From contig RGCF01000007.1 of assembly GCA_009919265.1 (NCBI GenBank), positions 1 through 63,270 on the forward strand: DNA of 63,270 bases. The letters run 5' to 3'. Position 1 is the stretch's first letter, and each line of letters opens with the position of its first letter. Below are positions 17,386 through 29,300 of the stretch, piece by piece. This DNA is from Bacteroidota bacterium. Lineage in GTDB: Bacteria; Bacteroidota; Ignavibacteria; Kapaibacteriales; UBA961. A program made the position numbers and the translations under genes. Under the pieces are notes generated by a model, which saw nothing but the letters and a program-made list of their open reading frames with translations, did not search any database and was not told where the DNA came from.

Positions 17386-18651
17386 CTACTCTTCGTGTTT
17401 GTCTTTTTGAACAGTTGCATCGGATATTACCGAAGCATGAAGCGTTTGTTCCCATTCTCTAAAGAACATCATAAGAATTGCTGTTGTTGGAACCGCGATT
17501 AGCAATCCAATGAATCCAAAGAAATGTCCGAAGATAAATATAGATGCAAGCAAAAGAACCGGATGCAGTCCAACCCTATTTCCAAGTACTCGTGGTTCGA
17601 TGACATATGCATTCAAGAAGTGAAGTCCATTCACAATGAAAGAAATTGCTATAACATGATTCAAAGCATGTTCAGGATCTACAAATATTGCCACAATGAT
17701 TCCTATAATCATACTGGCAATAGATCCGAAAAACGGTATAGGATTAAGAAGTCCGAACATAACTCCAAGCACTATTGCATAAGGTATACCGAAAAGACTA
17801 AGAAGAAGTGATGCAGCACTTCCAATCCAAATAACAGCTATGACTTGCCATCCGACATATATCTTTAAAATATCACTCACACGTTCAAGAGTAGACAATG
17901 CTTTAGGATTTTTAATCTCCAGAATTTCTTTTAGAAATTTCTTTAAAGCGGGCAAATCTTTCAAAAAGTAAAATGTGATAATTGGAATAAGAATGAGATT
18001 CAATACTTGGGCTGCTATCAATGAGATATTTGTCAGCAAAGCAAATAAGGCATCCATGACTGAACTAAACAATGTTTCTGCCTTTGGCATTAACTGTTCT
18101 TGAACAAGTTGTTTAACTGTCTCTTTCGGAATACCAAAAGATTGCAACATTGAATAGAATTGTCTGCTCTCTACATACTTTGTAGTCTGAACAACAAATC
18201 TGGACACTTCTTTCGTCACTTGGTCCAATTGGGCATAAGCTGAAGGAAATACAAAAACTGCAACCGTTCCAAGAATTCCACCTATAATTCCAAGCATAAT
18301 CATTGATGCGAGCCAGCGTTTGAATTTCAAACGTTCCATTGCATTAATAATAGGGTCAAGAAGAAATGCGAGAATGAATGAGAATACAAATGGCAATACG
18401 GCACTATTCAAATCCATTAACATCCACAAAATAAAAAGTCCCCAATTCAATTGTAGAAGTCTTTTGGCAAAGAATGATCGTTGTCTATATGGATAGATGA
18501 TGAAAAATGCGATGAGGAACAAAATAAGCGGACTTGATACAAGGCCTGTCAAAACCAATAATGTCATGCATGTGATTGCAGTAAAAAAGATTGGTAATCC
18601 CACATTCATTGGTATGCCAAACACGGTTTGTTGTTCTGTATCTTGTTGCAT
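17386..18651 (-). CDS. AI-2E family transporter (PerM/UPF0118)
   Basis: 421 residues with about eight hydrophobic segments: two close together near 15-55, one near 65-90, a pair at 115-135, then segments at about 205-230, 250-270 and 280-400. The family's central phrase VLPFVFSFILAFLLDPIIN and the glycine-proline loop GLLNPIPFFGSIASMIIGI are present, as is the C-terminal EPRVLGNRVGLHPVLLLASIFIFGHFFG. Members export small molecules or work as Na+/H+ antiporters; autoinducer export is proven only for a few. An AAGGAG lies 10-12 bases before the ATG. The adjacent hairpin (18665-18704) separates it from the bacilliredoxin. Confidence 0.88.
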   Translation of the reverse strand: MQQDTEQQTVFGIPMNVGLPIFFTAITCMTLLVLTGLVSSPLILFLIAFFIIYPYRQRSFFAKRLLQLNWGLFILWMLMDLNSAVLPFVFSFILAFLLDPIINAMERLKFKRWLASMIMLGIIGGILGTVAVFVFPSAYAQLDQVTKEVSRFVVQTTKYVESRQFYSMLQSFGIPKETVKQLVQEQLMPKAETLFSSVMDALFALLTNISLIAAQVLNLILIPIITFYFLKDLPALKKFLKEILEIKNPKALSTLERVSDILKIYVGWQVIAVIWIGSAASLLLSLFGIPYAIVLGVMFGLLNPIPFFGSIASMIIGIIVAIFVDPEHALNHVIAISFIVNGLHFLNAYVIEPRVLGNRVGLHPVLLLASIFIFGHFFGFIGLLIAVPTTAILMMFFREWEQTLHASVISDATVQKDKHEE

Positions 18652-18664
18652 ACTTCTAACTCCT

Positions 18665-18704
18665 TAAACAAACATGACAATGCACTTGCATGTGCACTGT
18701 CATG
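18665..18704 (-). terminator. Probable terminator after the bacilliredoxin gene
   Basis: CATGACA / TGTCATG (7 bp), one mismatch, TGCAC / GTGCA (5 bp), loop TTGCAT. On the minus strand the stem is followed by TTTGTTTAA. The T tract is broken, so termination would be partial. Confidence 0.5.
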
Positions 18705-18727
18705 TCATCATGAATTGCTAATAATCA

Positions 18728-19144
18728 TCAAGCGCATACTTCATCATATGCTCTTTTCAATGCAGATGCAATCATATCTGGGCTTGCACCTTCGATTGCA
18801 TGACGAGGCATAAAACCAATTAATTCACCGTCTTTCATAAGCGCAATGGATGGTGATGATGGCGGTTGTCCTTTAAAGTACTCTCTTGCTTTATTTGTTG
18901 CGTCAAGATCTTGACCGGCAAATACTGTATATAAATGATCAGGTTTTTTAGCATTGTCCAAAGACATTTTTACTCCTGGTCTTGCTCCTCCAGCTGCACA
19001 TCCGCATACTGAATTGACCACAATGAGAGATATTCCTGACGATTGCACTGCTGCATCCACATCATCAGGTGAGCGAAGTTCCGTGAATCCTGCTGAAGTC
19101 AATTCTTCGCGCATTGGCTGCACAATTAATGGATCATAAGGCAT
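18728..19144 (-). CDS. brxB: Bacilliredoxin (BrxA/BrxB family)
   Basis: 138 residues of the thioredoxin-like UPF0403 family. The redox motif is CGC in VNSVCGCAAGGARPG (about residue 47-49), followed by DHLYTVFAGQDLDAT and PPSSPSIALMKDGELIGFMPRH, both diagnostic. Bacilliredoxins strip bacillithiol from S-bacillithiolated proteins, so the host may make bacillithiol; biosynthetic genes are not in this window. It lies alone between prfB (98 bp upstream) and the AI-2E gene. A TAGATTTG half-site in that 98-bp gap could be its -7 promoter element. Confidence 0.92.
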   Translation of the reverse strand: MPYDPLIVQPMREELTSAGFTELRSPDDVDAAVQSSGISLIVVNSVCGCAAGGARPGVKMSLDNAKKPDHLYTVFAGQDLDATNKAREYFKGQPPSSPSIALMKDGELIGFMPRHAIEGASPDMIASALKRAYDEVCA

Positions 19145-19242
19145 GATAAATACTCTGTGTATTGAAACAAATGGTGATAATAAAACGAATATGATTCAAA
19201 TCTATGATAATTTATAACTTGTTGAAGTAAATGCATCTATTG

Positions 19243-20344
19243 TCATTCTTCTTCGCCGAGCAATAAATATGCTTTTAGAAAATCATTGAGGTCGCCATCC
19301 ATGACAGAATGAATGTCGGTTTTTTTCAATTCAGTTCTATGATCATTAACCATTGTATATGGCTGAAATACATAAGACCTGATCTGACTTCCCCATTCAA
19401 TTTTCTTCTTGGTTCCTTCAATTGCAGCTTTTGCTGCCTCTTCTTCTTCTCTTCTCTTTTGATATAATCTTGATTTTAGCATCGTCATCGCTCTTTCACG
19501 ATTCTGATGCTGTGAGCGCTCTTGTTGACATGCCACAACAATCCCGGATGGGATATGTCGCAAACGAACAGCTGTTTCAACTTTATTAACATTCTGTCCA
19601 CCCTTCCCTCCAGATCGGAAGGTATCCATTTCAATATCAGCCGGATTGATTTCTATTTCGACATCATCTTCAATTTCAGGATAAACATAGACTGATGCAA
19701 AAGATGTTTGTCTTTTACCTTGAGCATTAAACGGCGATATTCTCACCAATCTATGAACTCCATTTTCTGCTTTCAGAAAACCAAATGCATTTTTTCCAAT
19801 GATCTCTAATGTTGCAGATTTCACCCCAGCTTCTTCTCCAGGTTGTTCATCAGCAAGTAAAACTTGATAGCCTTGCGCATCAGCCCATCTGGTATACATA
19901 CGCATAAGCATTTCACTCCAATCCTGAGCTTCCGTTCCACCTGCACCTGCATTGATGGTAAGAATTGCATTCCGTCCATCATCAGGTGCTGATAATATCT
20001 TTCGAAGTTCAAGTGCATCTACGGCATCTTGTGCCTTTTGCAATTCGAGATCAATATCGCCTTCCATCCCAGCATCTTCGGCTTCATCGCCTAATTCTAT
20101 TAATGCTCCTACATCATCTACCGCACTTTTAGCTGATTGCCAAATGGCTATCCATTCTTTTCTTTCTGCGATTTCCTGCATAACAGCTTGCGCTTTGATA
20201 CCATCATCCCAAAATCCTGGCTGTTCGCTTAATTGCTCTCTCTCTGCGATCTCTGCTTGTTTGACATCGATGTCAAAGGAACCTCCGCAAAGCATCGGTT
20301 CTTTCTTTTAACTCTTTGATTTTTTTCTTTTGTGGTTCAAACAT
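19243..20344 (-). CDS. prfB: Peptide chain release factor 2 with programmed +1 frameshift
   Basis: Decodes UGA and UAA stops. The 0-frame starts at ATG 20344 and runs 23 codons ([20 protein letters not shown], then RFL) to an in-frame TGA at 20275-20273. Skipping one base continues in +1 as DIDVKQAEI to the stop at 19243, 366 residues in all. Downstream the peptide anticodon SPF ([12 protein letters not shown]) and catalytic GGQ ([15 protein letters not shown]) are intact. An ORF caller that refuses frameshifts would start at an ATG in the +1 frame at 20295 and miss the true N-terminus. It sits 9 bp downstream of hutH. Confidence 0.95.
20272..20287 (-). other. RF2 recoding site
   Basis: Minus strand reads CGGAGG TTC CTT TGA C. 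The SD-like GGAGG is three bases from the CTT slippery codon, which precedes the UGA stop and a C, the same geometry as the known E. coli prfB site. Low RF2 lets the ribosome slip +1, so RF2 autoregulates. Confidence 0.95.
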
Positions 20345-20353
20345 GACTCTACC

Positions 20354-21901
20354 TTATGCTGAAATGTGAAATAGATTCTTTGTAATTGTAAGTATATCAC
20401 CAGATGATACTATGGAAGACATGCACTTTATCTCTTCATGTATGATGACATCTTCTGTAGTTTCAGGGATTTGACTTCTTATGAATTCATGAATTTCATT
20501 GAGGATATCACTAGTTTTCAATGGGTGATGATATTCAATTCCTCGAATCGCACATAGGAATTCAATCGCAATGATATGCTCAAGATGATCGAGTATTGTA
20601 TGTATTTTTCTTGCAGAAATACTACCCATTGAATTGTGATCTTCTTGATTTGCCGATGTGGGTATTGAATCAACAACTGCAGGATGGCACAATACTTTAT
20701 TTTCAGAAACCAATGCAGCTGCTGTATATTGAGCAATCATCATTCCGGATTGAACGCCACCATTTGTTGCAAGAAATCTTGGTAATCCATTGCTTAATGC
20801 ACCATTAACCATGCGTTCAGTGCGTCGTTCTGAAATATTTCCTAATTCAGCACATGCAATTGCCAAGAAATCTAATGCTAGAGCTATGGGTTGTCCATGG
20901 AAATTTCCACCTTCAAGATGCGCTTTATCTTCAGGAAATATTAATGGATTGTCATTTGCTGAGTTTAGTTCTATTGAGATAATATGTTCAACATATGCTA
21001 TTGCATCTCTAGTGGCACCATGAACTTGCGGCATGCATCTGAGTGAATATGCATCCTGTACCATTCCATCGCCTTCTTTATGCGATGCGCGAATTGAGCT
21101 TCCTTGAAGTAAAGAACGCAATCTTGAAGCAGTAATCATTTGTCCTGTGAATCCTCTCATTCGATGTATGCGTTCATCAAATGCGGTATCTGTTCCACGA
21201 AGCGCATCTATACTCATTGCACCGGCAATATCAGCCATATCATTTAATTGTTTTGCTCGATGGACAGCAAAGGCACCTAATGCGGTCATCATTTGCGTTC
21301 CATTTATCAATGCTAATCCTTCTTTTGCTTGCAATTTGACTGGTTCAATTCCATGCTTCTTCATCATCTCGCCAGATGATGAGGTTGAACCATCTGCAAG
21401 CAATATTGTCCCTTTACCAATTAATGCCAATGCAATATGAGAGAGTGGCGCTAAGTCTCCACTTGACCCAACAGATCCTTGCGAAGGAACTGCCGGTATG
21501 AGATCATATTTGAGCATGTCAATTAATGTCTCAACAGTTGATATTCGTATCCCTGAGCAACCTTTTGCCAATGCATTGATACGCAGAATCATCATAGCAC
21601 GAACTATATTTCGATCTAAATATGATCCAATTCCTGCACTATGTGAAAGGATAAGATTTTCTTGAAGGGTTTCAATATCCTCATTCGGTATGACAATATT
21701 TGAAAACTCACCGAAACCAGTTGTAATACCATAAATTACTTCTCTGGTTTTTACCCAATCATCAACAATATCTCGACTCTTCTGCATTGCAGCGCGAGCT
21801 GAATCAGTCAATTCTACAGTGATATGAGATTGCGATGCGGCATTGACCAATGTAGGAATGGTCAAGGAATATCCATCGAGAATGAGTGTGTTCATAACCA
21901 T
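20354..21901 (-). CDS. hutH: Histidine ammonia-lyase
   Basis: Converts histidine to urocanate using an autocatalytic MIO cofactor. 515 residues; N-terminal ITTGFGEFSN, the active-site loop GSVGSSGDLAPLSH (Ser146-Ser147-Gly148), ALINGTQMM, NDNPLIF, GGNFHGQPIAL, and C-terminal PTSANQEDHNSMG all agree with HutH. Two details: the usual Ala-Ser-Gly triad is Ser-Ser-Gly here, read directly from TCA AGT GGA. An ATG at 21895 is an alternative start. It lies 9 bp upstream of prfB, so they may share a transcript, and behind the rpoC terminator. Other hut genes are not adjacent (a hutG-like gene is 12.5 kb away). Confidence 0.94.
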   Translation of the reverse strand: MVMNTLILDGYSLTIPTLVNAASQSHITVELTDSARAAMQKSRDIVDDWVKTREVIYGITTGFGEFSNIVIPNEDIETLQENLILSHSAGIGSYLDRNIVRAMMILRINALAKGCSGIRISTVETLIDMLKYDLIPAVPSQGSVGSSGDLAPLSHIALALIGKGTILLADGSTSSSGEMMKKHGIEPVKLQAKEGLALINGTQMMTALGAFAVHRAKQLNDMADIAGAMSIDALRGTDTAFDERIHRMRGFTGQMITASRLRSLLQGSSIRASHKEGDGMVQDAYSLRCMPQVHGATRDAIAYVEHIISIELNSANDNPLIFPEDKAHLEGGNFHGQPIALALDFLAIACAELGNISERRTERMVNGALSNGLPRFLATNGGVQSGMMIAQYTAAALVSENKVLCHPAVVDSIPTSANQEDHNSMGSISARKIHTILDHLEHIIAIEFLCAIRGIEYHHPLKTSDILNEIHEFIRSQIPETTEDVIIHEEIKCMSSIVSSGDILTITKNLFHISA

Positions 21902-21910
21902 GTCTTCAAG

Positions 21911-21947
21911 TATAAAAAAAGGGCAGACAAACCATATGTCTGCCCTT
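21911..21947 (-). terminator. Intrinsic terminator of the rpoBC operon
   Basis: AAGGGCAGACA / TGTCTGCCCTT, perfect 11-bp stem with a 7-nt loop, followed on the minus strand by TTTTTTTATA. It lies 31 bp after the rpoC stop and before hutH. Confidence 0.92.
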
Positions 21948-21977
21948 CACATTTGGGGCTATCGGACAGTAAAGAAT

Positions 21978-24900
21978 TTATACTGAAATTCTTCTTCTGC
22001 CTAATTTGCGGAATCCATCAGCGCCTTCTGCCTCTTCAGTTTCTTGTTCAGTGATCATTTCACTACCAAAGATATTACCTACATCGCTGGTAACAATCAT
22101 GTCATGATAATGACGAAGACCTGTACCTGCAGGTACCAATTGGCCAATGATGATATTTTCTTTCAAACCTGAAAGTGAATCAATCTTTGAAGCAATTGAA
22201 GCATCAGCCAATACACGAGTAGTTTCTTGGAATGAAGAAGCTGAGAGCCAGCTTTCTGTTGTAAGTGAAGCCTGAGTAATACCAAGCAATAGCGGTTCTG
22301 AAGTTGCTGGTTGAGCATCTTCACAAGTAGCTTCGACTTTCTCTTTTTTCTTCAAATCAACATTGACTTCTTTATATCGTTTTTTCGGAACAAGCTGACC
22401 AACTTTAAAGCGAGAATCGCCTTTATCTGTAACGACAACTTGTGATTTCAATACTTCATTTTCATCAAGGAAGCGTAAACGATCAACATGATCATTAAAT
22501 AAGAATGTTGAATCTCCTGAATCCACGATGCGTACTTTTTGCAACATTTGACGAACAATGACTTCAATATGTTTATCATTGATCTTCACACCCTGCATGC
22601 GATACACTTCTTGAATTTCATTCACAAGATATTCTTGTACTGCTCCAACACCTTTGATGCGAAGAATATCATGAGGATTGATTGATCCATCGGTCAAACG
22701 ATCGCCCGCACGAACCAAATCACCTTCCTGAATAAGTACATATTTACTTGAAGGTACTGTATACTCTGTAGTCGTATGTCCATCTAGTGATGTTACGACT
22801 ATACCTCTTTGTCCTCTCTTTGCTTGCTTGAATGTAATCGTTCCATCAATATCCGATACAACTGCTGGATTTTGTGGAGCTCTAGCTTCAAACAATTCAG
22901 TAACGCGAGGCAAACCTCCCGTAATATCTCTCATTCGACCGAGATCACGAGGAATTTTAACGAGTCTTGTACCAACGCTTACGCGTTCATCATGGTCAAC
23001 ACTAATTTGTGCTCTGATCGGAATAATATAGGTATGAAGGATATTTCCTTTATCATCAACAATTTCAATCGAAGGCATTTTTGAACGATCGCGTGATTCA
23101 ATCACAACTTTTGTGATGTGACCGGTCTGCTCATCATTCTCTTCACGATATGTGACACTTGGAACAAGATCACGATAGCGAACTGTACCTGCCTTTTCAG
23201 TAATAATTGTTGAGTTATATGGATCCCAATCGAAGATCACATCATTCTTGCTGATTTTTTGGCCATCAACAACTTTAAGAATAGCACCATAGACAGCATC
23301 ATAGCGTGTCATCATACGGCCAGTCTCAGGTTCTGCGATGTGAATGACACCACTTCGACTAACCACAACTGACACATCCATGCCATTCTCATCCTCATAT
23401 GCTACGGTTTTAACATTTTCAAATACGATTTGACCATCAAACTTAGCATGAACTGTAGATTGTGATGCAACAAGTGATGCAGTACCACCAGTATGGAATG
23501 TACGAAGTGTCAACTGCGTACCTGGTTCACCAATTGATTGTGAAGCAATTGTACCAACAGCTTCTCCAACATCAACCATTTGTCCGGTAGCCATATTTCT
23601 ACCATAACACTTGGCACAAACACCACGACGAGATTCACATGTTAGTACAGAACGAATCATGATTGCTTCAAGTGAAGTCTCTGCAATTTTTTGCACATTG
23701 TCTTCATTGAATGTTTCGCCTTTTTTCACAAGTACTTCGCCTGTTTCCGGGCTAAGTACATCAACCAATGCACAGCGACCCAAAATACGCTCTGACAATG
23801 GCTCTTTGATATCCTCGCCATCTTTCAATGCACGCATTTCCACACCACGAATCGTTCCGCAATCATCATGCGAAATGATCATGTCTTGTGCTACATCATG
23901 TAAACGACGAGTCAAATAACCAGCATCCGCTGTTTTCAAAGCTGTATCAGCTAGACCTTTTCTTGCACCGTGAGTTGAAATGAAATATTCAAGAATCGTC
24001 AAACCTTCTTTAAAGTTTGAGATGATCGGATTTTCAATCAATTCTGCGCTCGCACCGGAAAGTGATTTTTGAGGCTTTGCCATCAAACCACGCATACCTG
24101 CAAGCTGGCGAATCTGTTCTTTAGATCCACGAGCTTGTGAATCAAGCATCATCCAGAATGTATTGAAACCATCTGATTCTTTTTGCAATTCAGAATAGAG
24201 TTTATCAGCAACACGATTTGTTGCATTTGACCAAGTATCAATGATCTTATTATAGCGTTCACCGGAAGTGATAACACCATTCTGATAGTATTCTTCAATA
24301 TTGTCAACAGTTTCCTGTGCTTTTTCAATAATTGTGATTTTCTCATCAGGAATCACAACATCAGATATAGAAACAGATAATCCACCGCGAGTAGCAGTAA
24401 GGAATCCTGTTTCTTTCAAATTGTCCAAGAATTCAACTGTTTTTGCTAGACCAGCTTTGCGGAAACACAAACCAATGATTTGACGCAAACGACCTTTCGT
24501 GAGCAATTCATTGAGATATCCCATTTCTTTTGGTACGATCTGATTAAACAAAACGCGTCCAACAGTTGTCTCGATGAGTTGGCTACGAGTGCCTTTCTCA
24601 ATTTCAATGCGCACTTTAATTTTGGTATGCAAACTGATTTGCTTTGAATTATATGCAATGATAACTTCAGCAGGAGAAGCAAAGATCTTTCCTTCACCCG
24701 GTGCACCACGACGAAGTTTTGTCAAATAGTATGCACCAAGAACCATGTCTTGCGAAGGAACAGCAATTGGATCTCCATGTTGTGTGTGCATGATATTATG
24801 TGAAGCAAGCATGAGCAATAATGCTTCAAGTTGTGCTTCATGACTAATAGGAACATGCACGGCCATCTGATCACCGTCGAAGTCGGCATTGAACGCTGTT

Positions 24901-26282
24901 GTTACGAGAGGATGCAATTGAATTGCCTTCCCTTCAATCAAGCGTGGTTGAAATGCCTGAATACCCAATCTGTGAAGAGTTGGAGCGCGATTAAGCATCA
25001 CTGGATGACCATCAATCACTTTTTCCAAAATATCCCATACTTCATTGGTTTTTCTTTCAACCAATTTCTTAGCGCTCTTGACTGTTTTAACATGACCTCT
25101 TTCAATCAATTTTCTAATGATGAAAGGTTTAAACAATTCAACAGCCATATCTTTTGGAAGACCGCATTCATGGATTTTCAATTCAGGTCCAACAACGATA
25201 ACGGAACGACCTGAATAATCAACACGCTTACCGAGCAAGTTCTGACGGAAACGACCTGTTTTACCTTTCAATACATCTGCAAGAGATTTCAATGCTCTTT
25301 GTGATTCACTGCGAACACTGCGACGACTATTATCAAACAATGCATCAACTGACTCTTGAAGCATACGCTTTTCATTACGCAAAATCACTTCAGGAGCTTT
25401 GATGTCAATCAATCTGCGAAGACGATTATTTCTAATGATAACGCGACGATATAAATCATTCAAATCTGATGTTGCAAAGCGTCCACCTTCCAAAGGTACA
25501 AGTGGTCTGAGATCGGGAGGAATAACTGGAACTACATCAAGCACCATCCACTCTGGACGTGATTTATTTGGTAATTCATTGCCGGTAAAGGCTTCTAGAA
25601 TACGCAAACGCTTGAGCAAATCTGCTTTTCTCTGTTGTGATGTTTCTTCACGCAATTGAATGCGGAGATTTTCAAAATCATTTTCAGGATCGATGCGCTT
25701 TAATAACTCTTTGACTGCCTCACCACCAATCAATGCAATGAATTTCTTTGGATCATCATCATCCATGTTTCTTTCAGCTGCTGACAATGATGCCATCACT
25801 TCGAGATATTGCTCTTCGGTGAGCAAATCTTTTTGTTGCAAACCAGTACTACCAGGTTGAACAACAACATAGGATTCATAATACACTATCCGTTCAACAT
25901 CTTTTGTAACCATCCCCAATGCATGAGAAATTTTACTTGGTAGTGAACGGAGGAACCAAATGTGAACAACGGGAACTGCGAGCATAATATGCCCCATGCG
26001 TTCACGACGAACGGATTTTTGAGTTACCTCAACTCCGCATCGATCACACACGATTCCTTTATAGCGAATTCGCTTGTATTTACCACAAGCGCATTCCCAG
26101 TCACGAATGGGACCAAAGATCTTTTCGCAGAACAAACCGTCTTTTTCAGGTCTGAATGAGCGATAATTGATCGTTTCAGGTTTGGTCACTTCACCATTTG
26201 AGCGATTGAGCACTTCATCTGGTGATGCGATCTTAATTGTTATCTGTGAAAATCCTTTTCGGGGAATTGAATGCGTTTGCAT
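21978..26282 (-). CDS. rpoC: DNA-directed RNA polymerase beta' subunit
   Basis: 1434 residues, the normal Bacteroidota size. N-terminal zinc site in [20 protein letters not shown], the [12 protein letters not shown] catalytic motif (Mg-binding Asp triad) near residue 470, the second zinc finger [15 protein letters not shown], and the bridge-helix-proximal [20 protein letters not shown] are all intact. The C-terminus ends KLGRRRISV. Cotranscribed with rpoB, 91 bp downstream of it. No truncation or unusual insert was seen by eye. Confidence 0.98.
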   Translation of the reverse strand: MQTHSIPRKGFSQITIKIASPDEVLNRSNGEVTKPETINYRSFRPEKDGLFCEKIFGPIRDWECACGKYKRIRYKGIVCDRCGVEVTQKSVRRERMGHIMLAVPVVHIWFLRSLPSKISHALGMVTKDVERIVYYESYVVVQPGSTGLQQKDLLTEEQYLEVMASLSAAERNMDDDDPKKFIALIGGEAVKELLKRIDPENDFENLRIQLREETSQQRKADLLKRLRILEAFTGNELPNKSRPEWMVLDVVPVIPPDLRPLVPLEGGRFATSDLNDLYRRVIIRNNRLRRLIDIKAPEVILRNEKRMLQESVDALFDNSRRSVRSESQRALKSLADVLKGKTGRFRQNLLGKRVDYSGRSVIVVGPELKIHECGLPKDMAVELFKPFIIRKLIERGHVKTVKSAKKLVERKTNEVWDILEKVIDGHPVMLNRAPTLHRLGIQAFQPRLIEGKAIQLHPLVTTAFNADFDGDQMAVHVPISHEAQLEALLLMLASHNIMHTQHGDPIAVPSQDMVLGAYYLTKLRRGAPGEGKIFASPAEVIIAYNSKQISLHTKIKVRIEIEKGTRSQLIETTVGRVLFNQIVPKEMGYLNELLTKGRLRQIIGLCFRKAGLAKTVEFLDNLKETGFLTATRGGLSVSISDVVIPDEKITIIEKAQETVDNIEEYYQNGVITSGERYNKIIDTWSNATNRVADKLYSELQKESDGFNTFWMMLDSQARGSKEQIRQLAGMRGLMAKPQKSLSGASAELIENPIISNFKEGLTILEYFISTHGARKGLADTALKTADAGYLTRRLHDVAQDMIISHDDCGTIRGVEMRALKDGEDIKEPLSERILGRCALVDVLSPETGEVLVKKGETFNEDNVQKIAETSLEAIMIRSVLTCESRRGVCAKCYGRNMATGQMVDVGEAVGTIASQSIGEPGTQLTLRTFHTGGTASLVASQSTVHAKFDGQIVFENVKTVAYEDENGMDVSVVVSRSGVIHIAEPETGRMMTRYDAVYGAILKVVDGQKISKNDVIFDWDPYNSTIITEKAGTVRYRDLVPSVTYREENDEQTGHITKVVIESRDRSKMPSIEIVDDKGNILHTYIIPIRAQISVDHDERVSVGTRLVKIPRDLGRMRDITGGLPRVTELFEARAPQNPAVVSDIDGTITFKQAKRGQRGIVVTSLDGHTTTEYTVPSSKYVLIQEGDLVRAGDRLTDGSINPHDILRIKGVGAVQEYLVNEIQEVYRMQGVKINDKHIEVIVRQMLQKVRIVDSGDSTFLFNDHVDRLRFLDENEVLKSQVVVTDKGDSRFKVGQLVPKKRYKEVNVDLKKKEKVEATCEDAQPATSEPLLLGITQASLTTESWLSASSFQETTRVLADASIASKIDSLSGLKENIIIGQLVPAGTGLRHYHDMIVTSDVGNIFGSEMITEQETEEAEGADGFRKLGRRRISV

Positions 26283-26373
26283 CGAATTTCTCCAGTTGGA
26301 TGTATAAATATGTTCATTGTTTAGTGGAGAGAATACTCTCCGATTTTACCGACAATCTCAACTTTACATTGCA

Positions 26374-29300
26374 TTATTCAATGACAACATCAAGACAGAG
26401 ACCTTGCAATTCTCTTACGAGAACATTGAATGATTCCGGAATATTCGGATTCGGAATATTTTCGCCTTTGACAATTGCCTCATACATCTTTGCTCTACCT
26501 GTAACATCATCAGATTTTACTGTGAGCATTTCTTGCAATGTATGTGCGGCACCATATGCCTCAAGCGCCCATACCTCCATTTCTCCCAAACGCTGACCAC
26601 CGAATTGTGCCTTACCACCAAGTGGTTGCTGTGTGATGAGAGAGTATGGTCCGATGGAACGTGCATGGATCTTGTCTTCAACAAGGTGTGAAAGTTTCAA
26701 CATGTAAATAACACCAACTGTTACCTCATGTTCGAATGCTTCTCCACTTCTTCCATCATACAAAACAGTTTTACCTGTTCTTGGTAAACCTGCTTTTTCT
26801 AAATAATCACCTACTTCATCCCAGCTCGCACCGTCAAAGATTGGTGTAGAGAAATGTGTCCCAAGTTTCATGCCTGCCCAACCTAATGCTGTCTCGAACA
26901 ATTGTCCGAGATTCATACGAGAAGGTACACCAAGCGGATTCAATACGATGTCAACCGGTGTTCCGTCAGGCAAGAATGGCATATCCTCAAGTGGTACAAT
27001 CTTGGAAACGATACCTTTGTTTCCGTGACGACCAGCCATTTTATCACCAACTTGCAATTTGCGCTTCTTGGCTACATATACTTTTGCCATTTGAAGGATG
27101 CCCGGTTGTAATTCATCACCTGCGGCAATCTTATTTTTTTCAGCTCTTGCAGTTGCTTGAATATCATTTTTCTTGGCAGCATAATTATGCATGAGTTGGC
27201 GAACGAGATTCATGGTATTTTCATCATCAAACCATGATTGTTCAACATCCAATGCATCTATTTTCAATGTGCCGTCATTATACTTCTCAAGTACTTCCTT
27301 TTCAGCTATCTTGGTTCCTGCGCGGAATACTACTTTGTCATTTGCTAATTTGACTCCAAGTACTTTTTTGCCATCAAGAAGCTGGGCAAGTCTTGCTGCG
27401 CAATCATCATCATGCGTTTTGAGTAGTTTCATTTCACGCTTTGTGATTGCCTCTTGACGCTTTTTCTCTTCTGCACGAAGTTCAGCATCACTTGCCATCA
27501 TACGGCGACTAAACAATTTGGTATTGATGACAATACCTTTCAAGCCTGGAGGCGCTTTCAATGATGCATCTTTTACATCACCGGCTTTATCACCGAAGAT
27601 TGCACGAAGAAGTTTTTCTTCAGGTGTTGGATCTGATTCACCTTTTGGAGTGATCTTACCAATGAGAATGTCTCCTTCACGAACTTTTGCACCTGGACGA
27701 ACAATACCATTATCATCAAGATCTTTTGTTGTTTCTTCGCTGACATTCGGAATCTCTTTTGTAAACTCCTCTTCACCTCGTTTTGTATCACGAACTTGAA
27801 GTGTATATTCTTCAATGTGAATGGATGTAAACACATCTTCAGCAACAAGACGCTCACTGATAATGATCGCATCTTCGAAGTTATAACCACGCCATGGCAT
27901 GAATGCTACAAGTACATTCTGTCCGAGTGCCAATTCACTCATCTCTGTTGCAGCACCATCAGCCAAAGGCTGACCTTTTACTACTTGTTGTCCTGAACGA
28001 ACCAATGGACGCTGATTGATACATGTGTCTTGATTGGTTCTGTAAAACTTTTGCAGTGTATATGTATGAACTCTTTCAGTTTCGAAAGAAATCATTTTTT
28101 CAATATCTGTGCGATTGTCATTATATCGTACGGTGATATAATCAGCGCATACATATTCAACGACACCATCATCTTCTGCAAGAATAATTGCTCTCGAATC
28201 ATGTGCTACGCGTACTTCCATTCCTGTTCCAACAATTGGTGCTTTCGGACGCAAGAGTGGAACGCCTTGGCGTTGCATGTTTGAACCCATCAATGCACGG
28301 TTCGCATCATCATGCTCAAGGAAAGGAATCAGTGAAGCAGCTGGACTTGTGATTTGATCCGTTGAAACATCCATGTATTGGATGTCACCGGGGCTCACAA
28401 CTACGAAATCACCACTTTGACGCGCTTTAACGCGATCACCGGAAATCTTACCTGATTTGTCAACTTCAGTAGAAGCTGGAGTAATAATCAAACCTTCTTC
28501 TTTTTCTGCTGACAAGAATTCGATTTCATCAGTTACTTTTCCTTTCACCACTTTACGATACGGAGTTTCAATAAATCCAAACTCATTCACGCGAGCATGA
28601 ATTGCAAGAGATGAAATCAAACCAATGTTTGGTCCTTCAGGAGTTTCAATTGGACAGAGGCGACCATAATGCGTATAGTGAACATCTCGAACCTCGAAGC
28701 CCGCACGCTCACGTGTCAAACCTCCAGGTCCAAGCGCTGAAGTACGGCGCTTATGTGTCAATTCAGATAATGGATTCGTTTGATCCATGAACTGTGACAA
28801 CTGATTTGTCCCAAAGAATTGATTGACAACACTTGTAATAGTACGAGCATTCACGAGTTCTGAAGGAGTCATTGACTCACCATCATACATGCTCAAGCGC
28901 TCTTTGATGGTGCGTGACATTCTGGTCAAACCAAGATTGAACTGGGCTGACAATTGTTCACCAACTGTTCTTACACGACGATTTCCAAGATGATCAATAT
29001 CATCAACAGTTTGCTTTTGATCATGAAGATCAATAAGATATTTGATGATTGTAACAATATCTTCCAAACGAAGTACAGTACAATCGAGCGGAGCATTCAA
29101 TTTGAGTTTGTCATTCAATCTGAAACGACCTACGATACCTAAATCATAGCGCTTATCATTGAAGAACAATTTTTCAAGTAATGCCAAAGCAGTTTCCATA
29201 TCCGGTGGATCACTAGAACGCATTTGACGATAGATCACCTCAAGTGCTTCTTCTCTTGTACGAGTGGTATCTTTTGCCAATGTTTTGGCAATCACAGGTT

